NCBI RefSeq assembly: GCF_937997595.1
Contig: NZ_CALKTS010000085.1
Span: 1 to 5,199, forward strand
Source: an uncultured Campylobacter sp.
GTDB lineage: Bacteria > Campylobacterota > Campylobacteria > Campylobacterales > Campylobacteraceae
DNA length: 5,199 nucleotides
Direction: 5' to 3'
Shown: positions 1-3,829 of the stretch, piece after piece
Position numbering within the stretch: the stretch's first letter is position 1
How the letters are laid out: each line of letters begins with the position of its first letter
Notes under the pieces: generated by a model
What the model was told of the DNA's origin: nothing
The model's input: the letters and a program-made list of their open reading frames with translations, nothing else
The model's database searches: none
Position numbers and translations under genes: made by a program

Positions 1-196
1 TGAAATTTTATTGGTAGCCGAAATTTTATTCGCATCACCAGTTGAAATTTTATCCATAGCGTCGCCCAAAATTTTCTCTTCAGTGGAAATTCTACTTGCG
101 CTTGCGTTCGCAGCCAAAATTTTATCGGCGGCTGAAATTTTATCCGCCCCCACACTCTTGCCCGCAGCTGTACCATCGCCCGCGCCTAAAATTTCA
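1..196 (-). repeat. In-frame degenerate repeat tract (AAATTT units) in the pseudouridine synthase gene
   Basis: Eight copies of an AAAATTT-like unit lie at about 2-10, 20-28, 44-52, 68-75, 86-94, 116-124, 134-142 and 187-196. Read on the coding strand they share one phase, typically GAT-AAA-ATT-TCA, giving DKIS, DKIL, EKIL, SRIS, NKIS and EIL in the protein. Spacing is irregular (about 18-53 nt), so this is not a simple tandem array. The intervening residues are mostly Ala, Gly, Ser, Asp and Thr. The tract may continue beyond the left edge. Confidence 0.8.
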
Positions 197-879
197 TCGC
201 ACTTCTGGGCGGAGTTTTGAAGTTCCGTTAGTTCCGCTCCGCTTAGAATTTCATAAAACGCGCTCTTTGCGCTGCGTCCGCCGGGCACAATCCCCATTTT
301 TAGGCGATTTGCGGGGTTGCGAGCGATCGGGCGCTCAATTACGCAGGGCTCTTTCAGCGGCAGGTCGATGAGAGTGAGGTATATCCGCCCCATGCTCTTG
401 TCGCTTAGCTGCGCCGAGAGCGCGGCATGCGCGGCGTTGTTTTTGGCGACGAGCAGGGCGCCGCTGGTGAGTTTATCCAGGCGGTGCACGATGCCTGCGC
501 GAAGCTCGCCGCCGAGCGTGGAAAGCAGATAGCCGCGAGACTTGAGCCAGTCCACGAGCGTGGGTTCTTTGACGCTTGCGGCGGGGTGGACGGTAAGGCC
601 CGCGGGCTTATTTACCACGAGCAGATCCTCATCCTCGTATAAAATTTCAACGTCGAAGTTTAGCTGCTGCTCGCTTATTTGCTGCGGCGCAGGCGCGGGG
701 TAGTCGATACGTACGAGCTCGCCCGCAGATAGCTTGTAGCCGGGCTTAGTTTGCACGGCTCCGTTCACTCTGACCGCTGCGGATTTGATTAAGTTTGATA
801 TTTGATTGCGCGAAATTCCAAGCTGCGAGCTTAAAAAAACGTCGAGCCTTTCGCTGCATTGTGCTATTAGATTATCCAA
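1..879 (-). CDS. RluA/RluD-family 23S rRNA pseudouridine synthase, C-terminus cut by window edge
   Basis: This enzyme isomerises specific uridines of rRNA to pseudouridine in the cytoplasm. The first 293 codons are visible and the frame is still open at the left edge. An S4-type RNA-binding domain covers about residues 8-60 (SRNQISNLIKS, VRVNG). The catalytic domain follows, with LVVNKPAGLTVHP (88-100) and the signature GIVHRLDKLTSG (128-139), whose Asp135 is the family's catalytic aspartate. The block ending in GGRSAKSAFYEIL (200-212) still fits the family. Residues 214-293 do not: they are low complexity, with repeated KIS/KIL units, where relatives go on towards a GRTHQIRVH-like block not visible here. 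The start is TTG at 877-879. It has AAGG 7 nt upstream, there is no ATG or GTG between it and the in-frame stop at 916-918, and the S4 domain begins at once. The gene is divergent from rodA. An S4-containing RluD or RluC type is likely, but the exact target uridines cannot be told. Confidence 0.93.
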   Translation of the reverse strand, partial: MDNLIAQCSERLDVFLSSQLGISRNQISNLIKSAAVRVNGAVQTKPGYKLSAGELVRIDYPAPAPQQISEQQLNFDVEILYEDEDLLVVNKPAGLTVHPAASVKEPTLVDWLKSRGYLLSTLGGELRAGIVHRLDKLTSGALLVAKNNAAHAALSAQLSDKSMGRIYLTLIDLPLKEPCVIERPIARNPANRLKMGIVPGGRSAKSAFYEILSGAELTELQNSAQKCDEILGAGDGTAAGKSVGADKISAADKILAANASASRISTEEKILGDAMDKISTGDANKISATNKIS

Positions 880-885
880 ATTTAT

Positions 886-890
886 ACCTT
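886..890 (-). promoter_or_regulatory. Ribosome binding site deciding the TTG start of the pseudouridine synthase
   Basis: On the minus strand AAGG(T) stands 7 nt before the TTG at 877-879. No ATG or GTG occurs in frame between the start and the upstream stop, so this site is the main support for a TTG start. Confidence 0.7.
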
Positions 891-920
891 TTTTGGCTAT
901 TCTTACGTCAAAATTTTAAT

Positions 921-924
921 AGGA
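921..924 (+). promoter_or_regulatory. Ribosome binding site deciding the TTG start of rodA
   Basis: AGGA stands 7 nt before the TTG at 932-934. An in-frame TAA at 926-928 lies just upstream of that TTG, so no start further upstream is possible. The next in-frame ATG would remove the first membrane segments. Confidence 0.75.
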
Positions 925-931
925 TTAAGCG

Positions 932-2038
932 TTGTTTAAAATTGACAAAAAGATTTTAGCATATTTTGATTTCATTCAACCTTTTTTGATCGTGCCGATA
1001 GTGGTTTTTTCATACGTTTTAATAAGCGAGGCAAACGACGTGCTGTCCTCGAAGCAGGTCGTTTATTTCGGCGTAGGATTTGCCGTTTTTACGCTGTTTT
1101 TTCTCTTTCCGATACGCAAATTTTTATATCTCATACCGATATTTTATTGGATCAACATCATATTGCTGCTCAGCGTCGATTTTTTCGGCGTTAGTAAGCT
1201 AGGAGCGAGACGCTGGCTGGAGATCCCTTTCGTGCATTTTACGCTGCAGCCCAGCGAGGTGATGAAGCCCGCGTTTATCCTGATGCTGATGTATCTGATA
1301 CACAAAAATCCGCCGCCGAAAAATGGCTACGGGCTGAAGGATTTTTTGCGCCTTAGCTTCTACATACTTCTGCCTTTCGTTCTGATCGCAAAAGAGCCCG
1401 ATCTAGGCACCGCCGCGATACTTTTTTTGACCGGATTTGCGATCCTTTTCATCATCGGCGTGGATAAAAAAATTTGGCTTACGCTGATCATCGTTTTTGT
1501 GGCCAGCTCGCCGATTTTGTACGAAAACATGCATGATTATCAAAAAAAGCGCATCGCCGATTTTATCAGCGAGGAGCCCAATTACCAGGTTAAGCAGGCG
1601 ATCATCGCTATTGGAAACGGCGGCATTTACGGCAAGGATAGAGACGAAGCGACGCAGACGCACTTTAAATTTCTGCCGATTGCGACGAGCGATTTTATCT
1701 TCGCTTATACGATCGAGCGCTTCGGCTTTGTGGGGGCTGCCGCGCTGATCGCGCTGTATGCGCTGCTGATACTGCATCTGCTGAGCCTAAACTATGATTT
1801 TAAAAGCGATTATTTGATACGGGTCTTTACGAGCGCGCTTGCCTCGCTCATTTTCATTTATACGGGCGTCAATATCTCGATGGTAGTGGGTTTCGCGCCG
1901 GTCGTGGGCGTGCCGCTGCCGTTTTTTAGCTACGGTGGCAGCAGCTTCATCACCTTTATGATCCTCTTTGGAATTTTGCAAAATTTGCTGACGTTTAGGA
2001 TGAAGGATAACTACAAGACCTACAAGATCAGGATGTAA
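932..2038 (+). CDS. mrdB: RodA/MrdB, SEDS-family peptidoglycan glycosyltransferase
   Basis: RodA is the inner-membrane glycosyltransferase of the elongasome. It polymerises lipid II into lateral-wall glycan together with the class B transpeptidase PBP2, which is not in this window. The 368-residue length matches RodA (about 370 in E. coli). The protein is strongly hydrophobic, with about ten membrane segments. SEDS hallmarks in order are GARRWL (91-96), QPSEVMK (106-112), EPDLGTA (155-161), the IAIGNGGIYGKDRDE loop (225-239), LPIATSDFIFAYTIERFGFVG (248-268) and GVPLPFFSYGGSS (326-338). Asp254 in TSDFIF aligns with the conserved aspartate needed for SEDS polymerase activity. The usual HTDFIF/GEELGF wording is replaced by TSDFIF/IERFGF, which I take as a lineage variant. 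The GVPLPFFSYGGSS block and the length suit RodA better than FtsW, and the neighbouring pseudouridine synthase matches the C. jejuni mrdB setting as I recall it. The start is TTG. It probably has its own promoter in the short divergent gap. Confidence 0.96.
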   Translation: MFKIDKKILAYFDFIQPFLIVPIVVFSYVLISEANDVLSSKQVVYFGVGFAVFTLFFLFPIRKFLYLIPIFYWINIILLLSVDFFGVSKLGARRWLEIPFVHFTLQPSEVMKPAFILMLMYLIHKNPPPKNGYGLKDFLRLSFYILLPFVLIAKEPDLGTAAILFLTGFAILFIIGVDKKIWLTLIIVFVASSPILYENMHDYQKKRIADFISEEPNYQVKQAIIAIGNGGIYGKDRDEATQTHFKFLPIATSDFIFAYTIERFGFVGAAALIALYALLILHLLSLNYDFKSDYLIRVFTSALASLIFIYTGVNISMVVGFAPVVGVPLPFFSYGGSSFITFMILFGILQNLLTFRMKDNYKTYKIRM

Positions 2039-2143
2039 ATTTAGCGTTTGCACGGGTAAATTTTGAAATTCTACAAAATCGAGCGAGACTTGTTTTTAAG
2101 TCGGCGGTGAAATTTGAAGCAGCGGGCTAAATTTTAAAGCTCG
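2039..2143. other. Convergent intergenic gap between rodA and the 108-aa membrane protein
   Basis: These 105 bp separate two stop codons facing each other. They hold four or five AAATTT/AAATTC units, a short direct repeat CTACAAAATC (about 2071-2080 and 2144-2153), and a 5-bp stem GACTT/AAGTC around GTTTTT (2087-2102). The stem is too short and lacks a U-run, so no intrinsic terminator can be called on either strand. Confidence 0.5.
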
Positions 2144-2470
2144 CTACAAAATCACGCCTATACCGAGCGTAAAAACCACCGCGAAAAAGGCGTATGTAAA
2201 GGCAAATTCCAAAGTTTGCGAATTAAAAAATCCGTAGTACAAAACGCTCGTGAAAAATCCGCCCACGAAGGCTACGGCAAAGATCCCGATCCGCGCTGCG
2301 ACGGGCTTTACGCCGCAAAATTTGTATAGGTAAAAAACCCCGCAGAAGCTGATCGCAAACCATACCATCGCAGGCACCGGCCCGCTTAGGCCTATCATGC
2401 CGAAGAAATTGGCTAAATTTAAAAGCAGCAAAAATATCACCGCAAGTGCGATCAGCGCGGATCTGATCAT
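2144..2470 (-). CDS. Small four-helix integral membrane protein, unassigned
   Basis: The family is not recognised. The 108-residue protein is almost wholly hydrophobic, with four predicted membrane segments at about residues 3-23, 33-52, 58-80 and 86-107. Its short loops contain a few basic residues (YKFCGVKPVAAR, 49-60). There is no visible catalytic motif or soluble domain. The ATG at 2468-2470 has AAGG 8 nt upstream and overlaps the stop of the preceding gene in an ATGA arrangement. The two are therefore almost certainly co-transcribed and translationally coupled, and may form a complex. Other possible in-frame products, such as a signal-anchored peptide, are less likely given the even hydrophobicity. 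It ends at TAG facing rodA. I am confident that it is a real gene but cannot assign a function. Confidence 0.75.
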   Translation of the reverse strand: MIRSALIALAVIFLLLLNLANFFGMIGLSGPVPAMVWFAISFCGVFYLYKFCGVKPVAARIGIFAVAFVGGFFTSVLYYGFFNSQTLEFAFTYAFFAVVFTLGIGVIL

Positions 2471-3153
2471 CTATCGCGCCTTGCGTCGGACGCGGAATTT
2501 TCAGCGCCTTGATTGAAATTTTGCGCGGAATTTTCGCCCGCGCCGTCATTTGAAATTTCAAAATTTTCGTTGGAATTTTCATCGGCGCGATGCGCAGAAT
2601 TTTCACCGAAATTGCCACTAGAATTTAAAATTTCATCCTCGCTTTGAGAATTTGAAATTTCACCGCCGCTTTTAAAGTTTAAAATTTCATCCGCCGTAGC
2701 ATCTTTGCTTTGCGGATCCTGCGCCTCTTTTGCGCCGCCGAAACCCGCGTCTTTTAAATTTTCGCTCTCGTTGCCGTCTAAATTTTTAGAGCTCTCGTCC
2801 GCAGAATTTTCATAAATTTTATTTGAAAACCTTTTGTGCCTGATCTGTAGATAAAAGACGAAGGCGACGAACGCTACCGCCGTAATCGCGATGTAGTAGC
2901 GGTTTTCAAAGAGCAGCACGCCCTCTACCAGCCCCGAAAACAGCGCCAGCAGCGAGGCTGTAAGAAACGGGAAGCGCACGAGCTCCTTTTCGCCGATCGC
3001 TAAGGCGATGAGCGCGACGCCGAATATCGTGGCGTTTAGCAGCGCGCCTAGGACTTTGATTTCGGCAAAAAGGCTCGGATTTACGCGCGAAGTGACGTAG
3101 AGTGCGAGCACGACGGCTGCGAAAAGCAGGATCAAAAATACGATTTTTTTCAT
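2467..3153 (-). CDS. Membrane protein with four N-terminal helices and a low-complexity Asn/Ser/Glu tail
   Basis: The family is not recognised. Residues 1-107 form a hydrophobic domain with segments at about 4-21, 33-53, 60-82 and 86-104, and a basic stop-transfer stretch RHKRFSNK (105-112). By the positive-inside rule that stretch suggests a cytoplasmic tail. Residues 113-228 are hydrophilic and low complexity, built from units such as DEILN, GEISNS, GENSA, ENSNENF and AENSA. These come from RAATTY units in the DNA. The membrane domain, by contrast, has no AAATTT copies over roughly 320 bp. The ATG at 3151-3153 has AAAAGG 6 nt upstream. The stop overlaps the next ATG (ATGA), so this is the first gene of a two-gene unit. 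A possible -10 (CATAAT on the minus strand, 3256-3261) lies about 95 nt upstream; this is weak. The tail is unlikely to fold stably (inference). Confidence 0.8.
   Translation of the reverse strand: MKKIVFLILLFAAVVLALYVTSRVNPSLFAEIKVLGALLNATIFGVALIALAIGEKELVRFPFLTASLLALFSGLVEGVLLFENRYYIAITAVAFVAFVFYLQIRHKRFSNKIYENSADESSKNLDGNESENLKDAGFGGAKEAQDPQSKDATADEILNFKSGGEISNSQSEDEILNSSGNFGENSAHRADENSNENFEISNDGAGENSAQNFNQGAENSASDARRDR
2495..2820 (-). repeat. Dense RAATTY repeat tract encoding the hydrophilic tail of the membrane protein
   Basis: By eye there are 16 AAATTT or GAATTT units here, starting near 2495, 2516, 2528, 2553, 2561, 2573, 2597, 2621, 2628, 2648, 2655, 2682, 2756, 2780, 2804 and 2814. 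On the coding strand they are read in at least two phases: GAA-ATT-TTA/TCA gives EIL/EIS, and GAA-AAT-TCC gives ENS, with some NF and NL as well. This differs from the single-phase tract in the pseudouridine synthase. The frame stays free of stops throughout. Confidence 0.8.
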
Positions 3154-3240
3154 TTTGGACCTTTTAAATTTTATCTTTAAATTTACGATTCAGCTGCGCC
3201 CCTTCATACGCATAGAGCGCAGGCATCGACGTATCGCAAC

Positions 3241-3289
3241 TGCCGTGTTCGCGGCATTATGTAAACATCGCCGCTCTGCGAACATGGCA
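3241..3289. repeat. Nested inverted repeat / potential 49-nt stem-loop
   Basis: The outer arms TGCCGTGTTC (3241-3250) and GAACATGGCA (3280-3289) pair over 10 positions. One pair is G-U if read as plus-strand RNA, or a C-A mismatch on the minus strand. Inside them, GCGGC (3251-3255) pairs with GCCGC (3270-3274), and the centre contains ATGT-AA-ACAT (3259-3268). A 5-nt bulge (3275-3279) interrupts the right side. No U-run follows on either strand, so it is not a normal terminator. The pairing slightly favours a plus-strand transcript. Confidence 0.5.
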
Positions 3290-3443
3290 CGAAATTTCAG
3301 GACGCCGTTAAGCGCGGCTAGAGCGATACACATACTCATGACTTAAAGCGCAATTCTAATTGTGCGGACGCGGTTTGAAACACGACTTGCGTTAGTGCGA
3401 CAAAATCGCTATTTTTGCGCGACTTAAATGCGATTCTGTCGGT

Positions 3444-3514
3444 AAATTTTACCGCCAGCCGCACTCTGCTGAGCAAGTGGAGCCAAGTCCGTGCTTTAAA
3501 ATTTTACCGCCAGC
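3444..3514 (+). repeat. Two copies of a 16-nt direct repeat, AAATTTTACCGCCAGC
   Basis: Copies lie at 3444-3459 and 3499-3514, with start-to-start spacing of 55 nt; both continue as (C or T)GC. A shorter form, AAATTTTACCG, occurs inside the amidase gene at 4518-4528, and AAATTTACCGC at 3681-3691. It appears to be an extended form of the dispersed AAATTT unit. Confidence 0.65.
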
Positions 3515-3550
3515 TGCGCTAAAAATTCCGCGTCTAAGCCGTATATATCT

Positions 3551-3829
3551 CTAGCTCGTGGCGCCGCAAGACGCTCCGCAAAATTTACCTGCTCGTAGTA
3601 AATATTTGGCACACGAGCGAATTTTGCACCCAAGCGCCGCACGTTTTGTTTTAAATTTAGCGCCGCGGGCTTTAAATTTTAAATTTACCGCTTCCGCGCT
3701 CTGTTTATACACAAGATCTGTGCCGCTCTCCAAACTATATCCGCGGAGCAAATCTAGATCCGCGGAGCAAATCTCGCGCCGAAATAAAATTTCATCTCGA
3801 TCGTAAAATCGCAGCGCGTAAAATTTCAT
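3551..3829 (-). CDS. Doubtful 92-residue ORF overlapping the end of the amidase gene
   Basis: The family is not recognised. The ATG at 3827-3829 overlaps the amidase stop by one base (TAATG), an arrangement common in coupled genes. AGG sits only 2 nt before the ATG, so initiation would depend on coupling. The first 50 or so residues (MKFYALRFYDRDEILFRRE, then LRGYSLESGTDLVYK) look protein-like. The rest (KFKARGAKFKTKRA and a Cys/Arg-rich end) looks like translated AAATTT-rich spacer. A 17-nt direct repeat with a 19-nt period lies within codons 19-31; removing one copy shifts the frame to an early stop. It could be a real short gene, a gene extended by a frame-shifting duplication, or a remnant. 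There is no signal peptide, membrane segment or known motif. Confidence 0.35.
   Translation of the reverse strand: MKFYALRFYDRDEILFRREICSADLDLLRGYSLESGTDLVYKQSAEAVNLKFKARGAKFKTKRAALGCKIRSCAKYLLRAGKFCGASCGATS
3739..3774. repeat. 17-nt tandem duplication with 19-nt period
   Basis: ATCCGCGGAGCAAATCT occurs at 3739-3755 and again at 3758-3774, separated by 2 nt. The period is not a multiple of three, so any coding sequence across it has changed frame relative to the single-copy state. The copies are identical, which suggests a recent event. Confidence 0.85.

Larger units (their letters stand above)
880..931. promoter_or_regulatory. 52-bp divergent intergenic region, probable back-to-back promoters
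   Basis: Two TTG-started genes point away from each other across only 52 bp, and both ribosome sites lie inside it. A possible plus-strand promoter for rodA is TATTCT at 898-903, preceded by a T-run and TTGG (890-896). This resembles the Campylobacter sigma-70 pattern of a T-rich stretch before a TATAAT-like -10. It would give a leader of roughly 20-25 nt. On the minus strand, TAAGAAT (899-905) or TAAAAT (913-918) are weak -10 candidates. No -35 consensus is seen, which is usual in Campylobacter. An AAATTT copy lies at 911-916. The promoter positions are inference. Confidence 0.35.
3154..3550. other. 397-bp region without a convincing gene; degenerate repeats and a nested inverted repeat
   Basis: Short ORFs exist on both strands here but lack ribosome sites and protein-like composition. 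The region holds five AAATTT units and one AAATTC unit, a nested inverted repeat (3241-3289), and a 16-nt direct repeat (3444-3459 and 3499-3514). It also holds a degenerate pair GACTTAAAGCGCAATTCT (about 3340-3357) and GACTTAAATGCGATTCT (about 3421-3437), and a small palindrome CAATTCTAATTG (3351-3362). It lies between the 3' end of the amidase unit and the 5' end of the membrane-protein unit, so the latter's promoter should be in it. The pattern suits decayed sequence or an uncharacterised structured element. Confidence 0.55.

Noticed and set aside
1..196. CRISPR-like or simple tandem repeat array
   Set aside because: The units are under 12 nt with irregular spacing, and the tract is in frame within a coding sequence.
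11..642. Several plus-strand open frames opposite the pseudouridine synthase
   Set aside because: They lack ribosome sites and protein-like composition, and they overlap completely a minus-strand gene with clear family motifs.
1403..2053. Minus- and plus-strand open frames within rodA
   Set aside because: They are antisense or out-of-frame readings of a well-supported gene. Their translations are rich in Arg, Lys and Asp, as expected for shadows of membrane-protein codons.
2087..2102. Possible terminator after rodA (GACTT, loop, AAGTC)
   Set aside because: The stem is only 5 bp and no T-run follows on either strand.
2223..2618. 131-codon minus-strand frame across the junction of the two membrane proteins
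   Set aside because: It is an alternative frame of both genes. The overlapping genes have ribosome sites, an ATGA junction and coherent membrane segments, and this frame has none.
3168..3175. GATAAAAT on the minus strand as a -10 for the membrane-protein unit
   Set aside because: Transcription would start within the ribosome binding site, leaving almost no leader. The stretch is better explained by AAATTT units.
3190..3339. 49-codon minus-strand frame upstream of the membrane-protein unit
   Set aside because: No ribosome site precedes its ATG, the composition is Arg/Cys-rich, and it overlaps the inverted repeat.
3155..3346. 63-codon plus-strand frame in the spacer
   Set aside because: It has a TTG start without a ribosome site, Arg-rich composition, and runs through the inverted repeat.
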